A stretch of DNA of 64,000 nt from Paenibacillus sp. FSL K6-0276 (GCF_037977235.1 NZ_CP150276.1:3472001-3536000), one strand, 5' to 3'; shown: positions 1-9,412, counted from the first letter of the stretch. The notes: generated from the sequence alone by a model not told the origin. Program-made: numbers and translations.

Positions 1-24
1 ATAGCGATTGCCCTTAGGTTATTT

Positions 25-52
25 TGATTATCATAGATGATGATTATCATTC
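25..52. promoter_or_regulatory. Fur-box-like operator
   Basis: The stretch 35-49 matches the 7-1-7 Fur box (TGATAAT-N-ATTATCA) at 12 of 14 positions, and TGATTATCAT occurs twice (25-34 and 41-50). The nearest gene inside the window points toward this site and ends at 355, so the likely target is a gene transcribed leftward beyond the window edge. Iron regulation is inferred from the motif alone. Confidence 0.4.
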
Positions 53-273
53 GACTGCTGCGTCAGAATCCACCAACTGCAAATCATGATCTTCCGGAGA
101 TCAAAAGTTCATCGGAAGCCCTTTTTAGCATTTTCACTATGAGAACTTGAGATCAATAAATTTCTCTCTACTTTATTTTCATTTATTATATCGAAAAACA
201 AGGCCCAGCCCTACAGTCAAGTAACAATGTGAGAAAGAGGCCGCAATTGGCAGTCTACCGACGGAATTAGGCG

Positions 274-334
274 AAAAAAAGGGGCCCGCCCCCTTCGTCC
301 TCGGAAACAGAGAGGGACGGCATGGGACGGGCCC
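274..334 (-). terminator. Rho-independent terminator of the SLH esterase gene
   Basis: On the minus strand a GC-rich stem (arms at 324-334 and 282-293, one G-T pair) is followed by seven T residues (280-274). It lies just past the stop codon at 355. Confidence 0.85.
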
Positions 335-354
335 GAAAGGTGGAAAGTGCGATG

Positions 355-2382
355 TTATTTGGCCAAGTACACCGTCAGGCGCATGAAGAGCGCCGCGGCT
401 TCAGCCCGTGAAACGCTGCCGTTCGGGTCCAAGACGCCACCGCCCTTGCCGTTCATGAGGCTGGCGCCCACGGCCCAGCGTAGGCCGTCGGAAGCTCCCG
501 CGCTGTCGGAGAAGGCGGAAAGGTCGGTGGTGGCGGTGGTGTTCGCCCCCATCTGACCGGCGAAGCGGTAGAAAATATCGGCTATTTCCGACCGGGTGAG
601 ACTGCCCTTTGCGTCGGACAGCAGGTTGTTGGAAGCCATCCAGTCTGCCGCGCTGTCCGCTGCGGGACGCCCGGCCAAGGTATACAGAGATTCGGCGAGG
701 TCTTCTCGGGTCATAGAAGCGGAGGGAGAAAATCCATTCCCAGAAGAAACTGCCATGAGCCCTCTTTCTGCGGTTCCATTCACAGCCGTGGCATACCACG
801 CGTTATCAACAACGTCGTTGTATGGGCTCTTCAGGACATTAAGCGAGCCGTCGGTGTTGCGGCTGAACTTGGAGAAGAAAGACCAAATGCGCTCGGCGGT
901 AACGGGATAGATACTGTGGCCCATGTCCGAGACGGAGGAGAGAATGGTGTAGACGTTACCGTCTTCGCTCTTCAACTCGTTAAGCGTCCAGACTCCCTTT
1001 CCTGATGCGAGAGAAGAAGGACGTTGCAAATACGTGTAACTCCGGTCAAAATCCATCCCCCAATAATGGTTGATATCTGCCTCGTACTTGCCGTTATAGG
1101 AGAAGCCGTTGGCTGTCCCCAAATGAGATATCGTGGTGATTGCTTTATCGGTGTTGTACGGGAACATATCGAATATTTCCTTTTCGCCGGCGACATAGAA
1201 GGTCGGAATCGTCTTCGCTGGAGGAGCGTCGAACGACCATATCATTTCGGTAGGCGCGATGGCGGCGAAACGTTCGGGATGGTTAAAGCCCAGGCTCCAG
1301 GTTTTAATTCCACCCATGGAATAACCGGTGGAATAGACTCTCGAAGCATCAATAGGATAAGCGGCTTCAATCCAGTCCAAGAATTCCAGAATGTCCTCAT
1401 CCGCCTGGTTGCCGTTGATGGCGATAGACATAAAGCCCTGCTCACTACCGATGATGGGCCATTTGGAGAGCTGCATGAAGACGTCTGGATGCAAGTTATG
1501 TCCATGGAAGCCGAAGAGCAGCGGATAAGATTTCGTCTTGCTGCTTAAATCAACATTTGCGGGGACGTATTGATAATATTCGAAAGTTTTGTTAGCTTTG
1601 GTCGTGAAGGTATGAATACTCACATCAATATTATAGTCCTTGTAGACATCGTACTTGTCTAAATAGGTAACCCCGTCCATCATAATGATGCGGTTCTTGC
1701 GCTTGAGTTCTTCCCAAGCCTTCAAATTATCATTCTTGTCGAAGCGACTGGCATAATGGAAACCCGCGCCAAAGCCGTCTACCATGCTGCTCCACTCGGT
1801 AATCGGGTAGTTGGCGTCTTTGGTGTCAAGGTGCTTCTTGGCAAAGTCCATTGCCGAGCCTTCAGCGTAGACGTAGAAGCGAGCGCGGCTGGAATAGAAG
1901 AAGCCATCCTCCCGAACGCCCTTTTTGTAGGCTCCTGCCTGTTCCTTCTCATAGGAGTATTCGTCGTTGATGTTGGAGGCCAGGGCCTGGAGGACGGGAT
2001 AATCGGCTTCCGTCCAAGTATTACCCTTGGAAGGACTCACGAAGACGACGTGCCCGCTCTCATCGTCCATCATCCGGTCAAAGCCATAATCGGTGAGAGC
2101 TTGGGACGCAGACGCTACGGTATAGGGCTTATCGCCCAGAACGAATACGATGGGCGTGTTGTTTCCATGGAACTTGAAGTTGGCTGGCGTGTAGCGATAC
2201 ACGGTTGCAGACTGCTGGTTGGCCGGCTTCCCCTTCACGGAGACAGGGTAAGCGACAGACTGTTCCACGACTTGGGCAGCGGGCTCCGCCGCCAAGGCGT
2301 TCGCTCCCACCGGAAGCAGCATTGCCGCCAAAAGAAAAGAGAGTAGTAATCCGCCTATCGGCCATCGTTTATTATTCTTCAT
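355..2382 (-). CDS. Secreted alpha/beta-hydrolase (esterase/depolymerase-like) with C-terminal SLH domains
   Basis: Predicted cell-surface esterase. Residues 1-31 form a signal peptide (KR, hydrophobic core, ANALA-A cleavage region). The middle region has the fold hallmarks of polyhydroxybutyrate-depolymerase/prolyl-oligopeptidase-type hydrolases: an oxyanion-type FGFHGHN and the nucleophile elbow GYSMGG near residue 351. From about residue 519 come three S-layer-homology repeats (for example FSDSAGASDGLRWAVGASL) with the usual SRAEAA/TREDLA spacing, which would attach the protein to the cell-wall polymer. The start is preceded by GAGGGGGA. It is monocistronic with its own terminator. The substrate cannot be told from sequence; polyester, acylated polysaccharide or peptide are all possible. 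Confidence 0.88.
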   Translation of the reverse strand: MKNNKRWPIGGLLLSFLLAAMLLPVGANALAAEPAAQVVEQSVAYPVSVKGKPANQQSATVYRYTPANFKFHGNNTPIVFVLGDKPYTVASASQALTDYGFDRMMDDESGHVVFVSPSKGNTWTEADYPVLQALASNINDEYSYEKEQAGAYKKGVREDGFFYSSRARFYVYAEGSAMDFAKKHLDTKDANYPITEWSSMVDGFGAGFHYASRFDKNDNLKAWEELKRKNRIIMMDGVTYLDKYDVYKDYNIDVSIHTFTTKANKTFEYYQYVPANVDLSSKTKSYPLLFGFHGHNLHPDVFMQLSKWPIIGSEQGFMSIAINGNQADEDILEFLDWIEAAYPIDASRVYSTGYSMGGIKTWSLGFNHPERFAAIAPTEMIWSFDAPPAKTIPTFYVAGEKEIFDMFPYNTDKAITTISHLGTANGFSYNGKYEADINHYWGMDFDRSYTYLQRPSSLASGKGVWTLNELKSEDGNVYTILSSVSDMGHSIYPVTAERIWSFFSKFSRNTDGSLNVLKSPYNDVVDNAWYATAVNGTAERGLMAVSSGNGFSPSASMTREDLAESLYTLAGRPAADSAADWMASNNLLSDAKGSLTRSEIADIFYRFAGQMGANTTATTDLSAFSDSAGASDGLRWAVGASLMNGKGGGVLDPNGSVSRAEAAALFMRLTVYLAK

Positions 2383-2538
2383 ACAAAATTCCCCCTCTGG
2401 GTTTATGTTAATCTCTAACGCTGAAGACCTTTTTTTTCATATACAAATCAACTTTCCTTAAATCGGGCATTGAAAATTTCATATCCTACTTAATTCCTCC
2501 GGGCTTGTCGTGACCATTTCTGCGATAGCACCCTCTAG

Positions 2539-2565
2539 AAAAAACCCTCGCTTTTCGAGCAGGGC
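2539..2565 (-). terminator. Terminator-like hairpin
   Basis: Minus-strand stem CCCTGCT/AGCGAGGG with a bulged G, loop CGAAA, then six T residues. No intact upstream gene is visible, so it may mark the end of a decayed one. Confidence 0.5.
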
Positions 2566-3257
2566 AACGCGTAACATTAGGTATTCCTTGAATCTCATTG
2601 CCATAGAACACAGACAACTGCCTTGGATAGATGGCCCCCAACACCTTAGTCAGCTCACTCATACGCGTCTTGCCGACTACAATTACGTCGTTCAAACCAG
2701 TCAGCGGTAAACCTACCTACTTCTCTTATTTCGATCGGTAACTCTTATAGACCCCGCCTCCCGATCCATGTTTTGGAACTATTGTATGTATTTAAGAATC
2801 TAGCAACATGGTTATGTAACTGATTGTATAAACTATATAATTATCCGAATTATAAAGCTAGTGCAATTTTACACTTTGTAAACATATTTATTTCCGCAAC
2901 AAAGAAAGGTACAAATTTATTTTTATTTGATTTTAAAAACAAAAGAAGGTTTGCATGTGATTCTTTATCTACACTTAAGATCTTGAAAAAAATTCAGTGC
3001 TTGGAGTTGAAAGATTTGTTAGGATACATTATCAAAAACTACTAGCTGTTGAGGATGTAATAGAAAAAGCAGCCATCATAGAGGATACTCTGCGACAGCT
3101 TCTTTCTCAGTTCGAAATTCATGTAGCTAACCGTGGCTATACAAATCCACAATCCTTCGGAGTGTTCTGCTACAAGTGCTTGGTGAGGTAGCTTTAGACT
3201 ACCTGTTTCGAATATATAACGATAGCCAGCATTCAACTCAAGGAGCTAGAACCGTAG

Positions 3258-3413
3258 GCCCGAATCTGGACCAATGCAGCAAGATATTTTAGAGAAGATA
3301 AGGAGAGGCTTAAAAACCTCCACTTGAGGGGAGAGTCGCGGATAAATGACAGGAAAACAGGTGAACTGTCGTTCCTATGGGGCTTTATTCGCTATGCAGT
3401 GGCGGACTATTAA
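3258..3413 (+). pseudogene. Unrecognised open-frame remnant
   Basis: A 51-codon open frame begins right after an in-frame TAG, has no start codon or ribosome site, and ends in TAA. Its charged composition and aromatic tail (LWGFIRYAVADY) look protein-like, but no family is recognised. It could equally be a chance frame. Confidence 0.2.
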
Positions 3414-3566
3414 AAGTGAAGTGAATGATATAGAACATTTAATTTATGAAGCTGCAGCGATCTGATGATCCATTTCATCAATCCCTCCTCGCTAACACTT
3501 TTCAACTTCTCATTATAATCGTTGTGAGGCCCACGTAACACTCTTTAGGAATACTAAAGGTCTTTC

Positions 3567-3597
3567 AAAAGAAAAACACCCGATTGAAAATCAGGTG
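3567..3597 (-). terminator. Rho-independent terminator, distal
   Basis: Minus-strand hairpin with arms at 3589-3597 and 3577-3585 (one mismatch), followed by a T-rich stretch TTTTTCTTTT. It is the second of two candidate terminators after the alpha-galactosidase gene. Confidence 0.6.
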
Positions 3598-3667
3598 CAT
3601 TCTCGATTTAATCAACTGATTTCGTTAACAATCAACACTATCATTTCTATATATTAGGAATAAAGGT

Positions 3668-3688
3668 AAAAACCCGCTCACTGAGCGG
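3668..3688 (-). terminator. Rho-independent terminator of the alpha-galactoside operon
   Basis: Perfect stem CCGCTCA/TGAGCGG followed on the minus strand by G and five T residues. Confidence 0.75.
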
Positions 3689-3729
3689 ATTCTTTACAGC
3701 CAATTCAAGTCCACCCTTTGCGACTCGAC

Positions 3730-3774
3730 GAGCAAAAATAAGCTATCCTATAGAGTATCTGCTTATTCTTGCTC
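3730..3774 (-). other. Long hairpin in the 3' UTR of the alpha-galactosidase gene
   Basis: Two 14-base arms (3730-3743 and 3761-3774) pair with one mismatch around a 17-base loop. There is no T-run, so it is more likely a 3'-end stabilising structure than a terminator. Confidence 0.5.
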
Positions 3775-3797
3775 TGCGGATTTGTCCGCTACAAAAC

Positions 3798-5885
3798 TTA
3801 TATTTTTTCAAAACGAACCAATAGACTGTCAAAGTCGCCAACCAATTGAACGTCGATGCCCCTATTCATTAAAAAGGCGCCAGATTTCGTCCACTCCGTT
3901 CCATCTATTTCATACCGATAGATAGAGGAAGGATCCAATCCTTTCAGGTTGACACAATGATATTTTTTCCCATATCTCCCATGATCCAGAAAAACAAATA
4001 AAGCGCTACTATCCTCGTTCACGTATTGAACGGCTTGAATGTCGGCGTTTTTCAACGATTTTAACCGATATACATGACCGAACTGCACAATCTCCCTAAT
4101 TCCTTTATATTCTTCGATATACTCTTTGATCTGCTTCAGCTTGTTTTCTTCAACTTCATTCAAATTCGTACCGATGCCAAGAGAGCCGCACATCGCAGAA
4201 TACATGCTGAACTTTAAGGGAGTGGTACGATGGTTCATGCTATCATCGGTCAACCACGCACGCATATATTTGATCGGGTAAATTAAACTATAATGCTCCT
4301 GTATAAAAAGACGGTCCAAAGGATCTGTGTTATCGCTTGTCCAAAACTCGTCAAAGTAAGCCATCGCACCAAAATCAACTCTGCCGCCGCCTGCAGCACA
4401 AGCCTCGAATTCAACGGTAGGGTGCAATTTTCTTAAGGTTTGAATAATCGTATAAATACCTTGTGTATTTTTATGCCAGATCGATTTATATTCCCCGGTA
4501 TCTTGAGAAGAAGATGCGATTTCCGCAGCATATCGATTCATATCCCATTTGACGTAGGCAATATTGTTCTCGGACAATAAAGCGTCAAAGCAATTGATCA
4601 AGTAATCGATTACCTCGTTGTTCGTCAAATCCAGTATATATTGGTTTCTTCCCATAAGAACTTCTCGGGTAGCATACCGGTAAATCCAATCCGGATGGTT
4701 TCGATATAAATTGCTATTCGGATTAACCATCTCCGGTTCAATCCAAATCCCAAATTGCATGCCCAATTCATTCACTCGTTTAATGAGGGGTTCCAGTCCG
4801 TAAGGAAATTTTTCACGATCGACGTACCAATCGCCTAATCCCGCTTCATCGTTTGCTCTCCCCTCAAACCAACCGTCGTCAATGACAAAAAGCTCGACAC
4901 CTATCTTTGCCGCTTTTTCGGCCAATTTGATTTGATCCTCATACCGTACATCAAAGAAGGTGGCGTACCATGAATTGTAAAGGATCGGCAGCGCTTTATC
5001 CGCTAATGGCTTGGGCATTACATGTTTTCTTGCGAAGGTGGAAAGAGTATTCGACATATTGGTGAATCCGTTTGAAGAATATCCTGAAAAGACAGATGGG
5101 GCCTTGAATATATCTCCCGGCTTCAATACCCATTCAAAATCCGTATCGCTAATTCCAGTGAGTATATTGACATACTCAGTAGAAACGGCTTCTACTACTG
5201 TCTTAAAGTTGCCAGAATATTGCAAAGCACCGTAATATACATCGCCCTGATCTTCATTCGCATTCTGATGAACAACAAAAAACGGATTCACATTATGGCC
5301 TGTCAGTCCATAGAGACTTTCATACACTTTTTTTCCACAGTCTATCGATTCACTGTATTGCTGGAATTCGCTGCTCCAATGTCCGTTAAAATTGATGGTC
5401 TGAAATCCGGTTCCGGCTACCCCATATTCAGCGGAATAAAACCGTTCCAGAATGATATTGTCCTGTCCGATATTTTCAGCTTGCCGCCATTTTTCAATGA
5501 TGTTCTCTTCTTCATACACATGATAATGCAAGGTAACCCGCAAAGCATAATATATATCTTCCAAAACGATGGCAAGATGGTTATCTTCCACCCGATATTC
5601 CTTAATCTTATACCGAAAATCACGGACTCCGTCGGCAAAGGTGACTTTCATCGAGGTTTCTTTAAATCGCATGCCTCCAAAGGAGGAGCATTCTTCCATC
5701 CTTTCTTGAAACCTTAAAGACTCGTGATACTTCTGCAGTTCCATACCTGCGAAATCTTCGATGCGTTCTATTCGCTTGCCCCAATACACGTTACAAAGCA
5801 ATTGATCCTGATCGGCGTATAATACATAAGATGTGTGCTTCGTGTTAAGCAGGAAATACTTGTCTTGATAAACCGTTATCGACAT
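3798..5885 (-). CDS. Alpha-galactosidase, GH36 family
   Basis: Cytoplasmic retaining alpha-galactosidase hydrolysing melibiose/raffinose-type alpha-galactosides. GH36 marks are clear: the N-terminal beta domain, the DDGWF motif opening the catalytic barrel, GIWIEPEMVNP, the nucleophile Asp in KWDMNR (around residue 447), CAAGGGRVD, and the acid/base Asp in WTSDNTDPLDR (around residue 515). There is no signal peptide. An ATG at 5885 preceded by GGAGGAG six bases upstream is preferred to a TTG six codons earlier. It is the last gene of the binding protein-permease-permease operon, so imported oligosaccharide is probably cleaved inside the cell. Length (695 aa) fits bacterial GH36 enzymes. Confidence 0.95.
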   Translation of the reverse strand: MSITVYQDKYFLLNTKHTSYVLYADQDQLLCNVYWGKRIERIEDFAGMELQKYHESLRFQERMEECSSFGGMRFKETSMKVTFADGVRDFRYKIKEYRVEDNHLAIVLEDIYYALRVTLHYHVYEEENIIEKWRQAENIGQDNIILERFYSAEYGVAGTGFQTINFNGHWSSEFQQYSESIDCGKKVYESLYGLTGHNVNPFFVVHQNANEDQGDVYYGALQYSGNFKTVVEAVSTEYVNILTGISDTDFEWVLKPGDIFKAPSVFSGYSSNGFTNMSNTLSTFARKHVMPKPLADKALPILYNSWYATFFDVRYEDQIKLAEKAAKIGVELFVIDDGWFEGRANDEAGLGDWYVDREKFPYGLEPLIKRVNELGMQFGIWIEPEMVNPNSNLYRNHPDWIYRYATREVLMGRNQYILDLTNNEVIDYLINCFDALLSENNIAYVKWDMNRYAAEIASSSQDTGEYKSIWHKNTQGIYTIIQTLRKLHPTVEFEACAAGGGRVDFGAMAYFDEFWTSDNTDPLDRLFIQEHYSLIYPIKYMRAWLTDDSMNHRTTPLKFSMYSAMCGSLGIGTNLNEVEENKLKQIKEYIEEYKGIREIVQFGHVYRLKSLKNADIQAVQYVNEDSSALFVFLDHGRYGKKYHCVNLKGLDPSSIYRYEIDGTEWTKSGAFLMNRGIDVQLVGDFDSLLVRFEKI

Positions 5886-5963
5886 CTGGAACTCCTCCAC
5901 CAAAACATATTTTCTCTTTTTTTCCGACTTCTTTCTTCATTGCACGGAATGACGGATTCGTGA

Positions 5964-6788
5964 TTATCCTTTGATCCCTGACGTGACGATGCCCTCTATA
6001 AATTGCTTTTGGAGGAACAAGAATAAAACGATCATGGGAACAATGGCAATCAGCGAACCGGCCATTAATTCCGGATAATTGATGGAATATTGTCCGATCA
6101 ACGTGGCCAGACCTGCGGATAATGTCAATTTGTCAACGGACATGTTGACAATTAGCGGCCACATCAGATCCTTCCAGGCAAAGAGTGCCGTAAAAATGCC
6201 GACCGAAACCAACCCGGACTTGGTCAGCGGAAGCATAATCTTCGAAAAGATTTGCCAAATGGAGCATCCGTCCAATATAGCCGCTTCTTCCAAGTCATTG
6301 GGAATGCCTAAAAAGAACTGCCTAAGTAAAAAGGTACCGAATGTACTTACGATGCCGGGAATAACCAAAGCGGTGACGGTATTCAGTAAGCCCAATTTAC
6401 TGACAATTAAATACTGAGAAAGGATAAAGACCTGACCGGGTACCATCATTGGAATCAGCACCATCATAAAGAAGAAATTCCTTAATGGAAACTTGAGCCT
6501 GGCAAAAGCATATCCCGCCAATGCAGCTAGGAAGACCGAAAATATGCATCTGAAAATGACCATTAGAGTGGTATTCAAGAATAGGTTTACAAACGGCAAG
6601 GTTTCATTGATTTTCTTATAATTAAAAAAGCCCCAGGACTCCGGCATCCATTTAAGAGGCACTGCTAACGATTCTGCTTGTGTTTTGAAAGATGTCAAAA
6701 CTGACCATAAAAAGGGGAAAACCATAATGATTGATCCCACTAATAAAATGAGATAGACGATCGTCAGCCCTTGTTTTCTATTTGTCAT
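5964..6788 (-). CDS. Sugar ABC transporter permease, MalG family
   Basis: Integral membrane permease (about six helices) of a CUT1-type carbohydrate importer. The cytoplasmic EAA loop is visible as EEAAILDGCSIWQIFSKIMLP, which docks the shared ATPase. A GGGAGG site precedes the ATG. It follows the MalF-type permease by 17 bases and precedes the alpha-galactosidase. No ATPase gene is in the operon, so a genome-shared MsmK/MsmX-type ATPase is expected, as is common for CUT1 systems in Bacillota. Confidence 0.93.
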   Translation of the reverse strand: MTNRKQGLTIVYLILLVGSIIMVFPFLWSVLTSFKTQAESLAVPLKWMPESWGFFNYKKINETLPFVNLFLNTTLMVIFRCIFSVFLAALAGYAFARLKFPLRNFFFMMVLIPMMVPGQVFILSQYLIVSKLGLLNTVTALVIPGIVSTFGTFLLRQFFLGIPNDLEEAAILDGCSIWQIFSKIMLPLTKSGLVSVGIFTALFAWKDLMWPLIVNMSVDKLTLSAGLATLIGQYSINYPELMAGSLIAIVPMIVLFLFLQKQFIEGIVTSGIKG

Positions 6789-6805
6789 ACGCCAACAATA
6801 CCTCC

Positions 6806-7720
6806 CTAATCATTATAATGAACCCATTTCTTTTGCAACTTCATTTGAACGAATGTCAGGGCTAAGATAATCAGCAACAAGAAAATAACGATGGTAGACC
6901 CATAACCTTTGTTATAGTTTTGAAACGTATAGCGAAAGAACAAATAGACGATGGATTCTGTAGATTTGAATGACGGGCTTTCTGGAGTCAACATCATATA
7001 AATGTGGTCAAAGACCTGAAGCGAACCCATAACCGTCGTCACGGATACAAAAAATAACGTCGGGGATACCATCGGTAACGTAATATTAAAAAATTTCCTT
7101 ACAGGTCCCGCCCCATCGATATCGGCAGATTCATATAGAGAGCGTGGGATATCCTGCAAGCCTGCGATTAAAATAATCATGTTATAGCCGACCATGCTCC
7201 AGATCCCCACAATGGCAATGGATATCAAAGCCAGCTTGGGATTTCCTAGCCAATCCTGACCCGGTATTCCGAAAAAGCCCAAAATCTGATTGAGCAGGCC
7301 GTATTGATTGTTATAAATCCACTTCCATACTAAAGCGACAGCGGCCGGAGCCGAAACAACCGGCAAAAAGTAAAGAGTTCGGACAATCCCTTTGCCCTTA
7401 ATGTTTGTATTTAACAATACAGCAGTTATAAGCGAGATAAATATGCCTAGCGGAACTGTCAGCAAGGCATATAAAAAGGTATTACCTAGCGCCCCAAATA
7501 CTTCCGTATCCTGAATCAACCGTTCATAGTTGTCCAAGCCTACAAATACGGGTGACTGAAAGCCCTTCACTTCGTTAAAGCTATAATACAGCGATTGCAC
7601 CATCGGCCAGAGATACAATACGATAATCGCCAATATTGTCGGGGCAATAAAAAGATAACCATAGAACCAAGTAGTGAACTTACGATTTTTCAGAAAATGT
7701 TGTTGGTTAACCATTTTCAT
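6806..7720 (-). CDS. Sugar ABC transporter permease, MalF family
   Basis: Six-helix CUT1 permease with the EAA-type loop ESADIDGAGPVRKFFNITLP. The start is placed at the ATG of MKMVNQQ because AGGAGGG lies about nine bases upstream; the longer frame has no such site. It forms the channel with the MalG-type protein encoded next, and the binding lipoprotein upstream delivers substrate. A strong hairpin separates it from the lipoprotein gene. Confidence 0.93.
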   Translation of the reverse strand: MKMVNQQHFLKNRKFTTWFYGYLFIAPTILAIIVLYLWPMVQSLYYSFNEVKGFQSPVFVGLDNYERLIQDTEVFGALGNTFLYALLTVPLGIFISLITAVLLNTNIKGKGIVRTLYFLPVVSAPAAVALVWKWIYNNQYGLLNQILGFFGIPGQDWLGNPKLALISIAIVGIWSMVGYNMIILIAGLQDIPRSLYESADIDGAGPVRKFFNITLPMVSPTLFFVSVTTVMGSLQVFDHIYMMLTPESPSFKSTESIVYLFFRYTFQNYNKGYGSTIVIFLLLIILALTFVQMKLQKKWVHYND

Positions 7721-7784
7721 TAATTGTATCCCTCCTGCCATATCCCAAACTGATCACGCCATAAGAAGATATCATTGATCGATA

Positions 7785-7817
7785 TTGGTACCTATTAGGT
7801 TCGCTAATAGGTACCAA
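7785..7817 (-). other. Intercistronic hairpin between binding-protein and permease genes
   Basis: A perfect 14-bp stem (7785-7798 with 7804-7817) around the loop GTTCG. No T-run follows on the minus strand, so it is not a standard terminator. Its place directly after the binding-protein stop suggests an mRNA-stability or partial-termination element. Confidence 0.7.
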
Positions 7818-7829
7818 ATTGATCATCGA

Positions 7830-9098
7830 CTATTTATTTAGGGCGTTGATCTCTTTCGCTATTTGTTTTAAACCGTCATCAACAGGCCGTTTCATGGAGA
7901 AGACTTCAGGCATATATTTGTGAACAACCGCCGATCCCTCATTGCTTGTATTAAGTCCAGGACTGCGATGTCCATATTCGATAACTTTTACGAATGGGGA
8001 CGCATCAATGGTTTTAAAGCCGGCAACCCAAGGATCTGCTATATTTTCATATGCCGGGATGGAAATACCCAATTTCGCTCCAATCTCCTGCGCCTCTTTA
8101 GACCCCAGGTACTCCACAAATTTCAATGAGGCATCCTTATTCTTTGTTTTTGCTGAAACCGAGAACGCCATACCGCTGGCAATCGCAGCACGCTCTTTAC
8201 CTTTCGGCAGCTCCGCCACATCGAAATTCAGATCTTTCACGGCAAGATATTCAGTCAACATCCAGGAACCGTCAAACACCATCCCGACTTTTCCAGATGA
8301 AAAATATTTATTGGGTGACAAGTTGGCAAAATCTGCGATAGTCGGCGAGTAACCTTTCTCAATAAAGGATACCCCATATTTCACAGCATCGATTGCTTCC
8401 TGCGAATCAAAGGTGCTGGTTTTGCCGTCCTTTGAAAACATGTCGCCGCCGTTTTGCCAAATTAGATTCCAATAAAAGTTTTGACCATCATTTTGTGCGG
8501 CAATACCGTAGATGCCCTTTGATTTATCCGTTATTTTCTGCGCCGCGTTCATCATGTCGTCCCATGTCCAATTGTCATTCGGGTAAGGTACCTTTGCTTG
8601 ATCAAACAAATCTTTGTTATAGACTAAAGCCAAGGTTCCAACGTCTTTCGGCACTCCGTAATATTTACCGTCTACTTCAAAGTCATCTACTACATATTGC
8701 GGGAATTTGTCCTTGTTGGCTGTTTGGCTATTCGTTAGCATATCCGTCAAATCCATGAGCATGCCGCCCTGTGCATAATTCTCCACTTGGTCGGGATGCA
8801 TGACTACGATATCCGGCATATCGCCGCCAGTAGCGGCTGCTTGAAGTTTCGTCCAATATTCGTTCCACGGAATGGTTTCTACCGTAATCTTGTAAGTTGG
8901 ATTTTTGGCCATAAAATCGTCGGCCATGGCTTTAAGTCCGGGTTCCTGGTTTTTATCCCAGAAAAACATTTTTAATTCAACGTTTTGTTTGTCGCCTTTA
9001 GCAGCGTCTTCTTTCTTGCTTTCGGTACCCGAGTTGCATCCTACAAGTGCAAAAACCATCAAAGCACTTAGCAAAATACCCGTTATTTTTTTATACAT
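7830..9098 (-). CDS. Extracellular sugar-binding lipoprotein of the alpha-galactoside ABC importer
   Basis: Family 1 solute-binding protein. A lipoprotein signal (MYKKITGILLSALMVFALVGC) ends at the lipobox Cys 22. The mature part shows SBP features such as GGDMPDIVVMHPDQ and GSWMLTEYLA. ATG at 9098 has GGGGAGG nine bases upstream; an in-frame ATG seven codons earlier does not. First gene of the operon with both permeases and the GH36 enzyme. The promoter has a cre-like site, so carbon catabolite repression is likely. Substrate is inferred from the enzyme (melibiose, raffinose, stachyose or galactomannan oligomers). Confidence 0.93.
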   Translation of the reverse strand: MYKKITGILLSALMVFALVGCNSGTESKKEDAAKGDKQNVELKMFFWDKNQEPGLKAMADDFMAKNPTYKITVETIPWNEYWTKLQAAATGGDMPDIVVMHPDQVENYAQGGMLMDLTDMLTNSQTANKDKFPQYVVDDFEVDGKYYGVPKDVGTLALVYNKDLFDQAKVPYPNDNWTWDDMMNAAQKITDKSKGIYGIAAQNDGQNFYWNLIWQNGGDMFSKDGKTSTFDSQEAIDAVKYGVSFIEKGYSPTIADFANLSPNKYFSSGKVGMVFDGSWMLTEYLAVKDLNFDVAELPKGKERAAIASGMAFSVSAKTKNKDASLKFVEYLGSKEAQEIGAKLGISIPAYENIADPWVAGFKTIDASPFVKVIEYGHRSPGLNTSNEGSAVVHKYMPEVFSMKRPVDDGLKQIAKEINALNK

Positions 9099-9151
9099 GT
9101 TCAATTGCCTCCCCTTCATTTTCGTTTATGGATATATTGCTTACATCGACA

Positions 9152-9180
9152 AGTATAAAAGCGCTTTCAAATTAGTGCAA
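9152..9180 (-). promoter_or_regulatory. Promoter of the alpha-galactoside operon with cre-like site
   Basis: Minus-strand -35 TTGCAC (9180-9175), a 17-bp spacer, and -10 TATACT (9157-9152). The sequence TGAAAGCGCTTTTA at 9169-9156 resembles the CcpA cre consensus (about 12 of 14 positions) and covers most of the spacer and the edge of the -10, a position where CcpA would block RNA polymerase. Confidence 0.6.
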
Positions 9181-9199
9181 TGTAATATATAATTATAAG

Positions 9200-9216
9200 A
9201 TGAATTATATTATGAT
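9200..9216. repeat. 17-bp repeat, copy 1 (candidate AraC operator)
   Basis: ATGAATTATATTATGAT occurs here and again at 9351-9367. This copy lies about 20 bp upstream of the -35 of the binding-protein promoter, a usual place for an AraC-family activator. Confidence 0.5.
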
Positions 9217-9350
9217 ATTTTAAAAATTATTATATCTTTCTCAAATCTCTTAAGGAAGAAGACAATCCTTCACAACAAGGTATTTTAGAGCGTTTGTCGA
9301 ATAATTCCAGATGAGTAAAATCCATTCAAGTCGATACCCTTTTCTTCATC

Positions 9351-9367
9351 ATGAATTATATTATGAT
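9351..9367. repeat. 17-bp repeat, copy 2 (candidate AraC operator)
   Basis: Exact second copy of the 17-mer, 151 bp from the first and 46 bp before the preferred start of the regulator gene. It would fall inside the coding region if the upstream ATG at 9311 were used, which supports the later start. Confidence 0.5.
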
Positions 9368-9412
9368 TTTTTCTTACTTACGAAATCGACAAATGAGTTA
9401 GGGGAAGTTTAC

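Larger units (their letters stand above)
2383..3797. other. 1.4-kb gene-poor region with possible decayed frames
   Basis: No convincing intact gene. The minus-strand frame 2486-2695 is short and open and ends in a terminator-like hairpin (2539-2564), so it may be the 3' end of a lost gene. The plus-strand frame 3258-3413 stays open for 51 codons without a start (RIWTNAARYFREDKERLKNL...) and also looks like a remnant. Neither is recognised. The right part holds hairpins that belong to the alpha-galactosidase gene. Confidence 0.4.

Noticed and set aside
1024-1548. Plus-strand ORF of 174 codons opposite the esterase gene
   Set aside because: It is a shadow of the clear minus-strand hydrolase, with no ribosome site and no family features.
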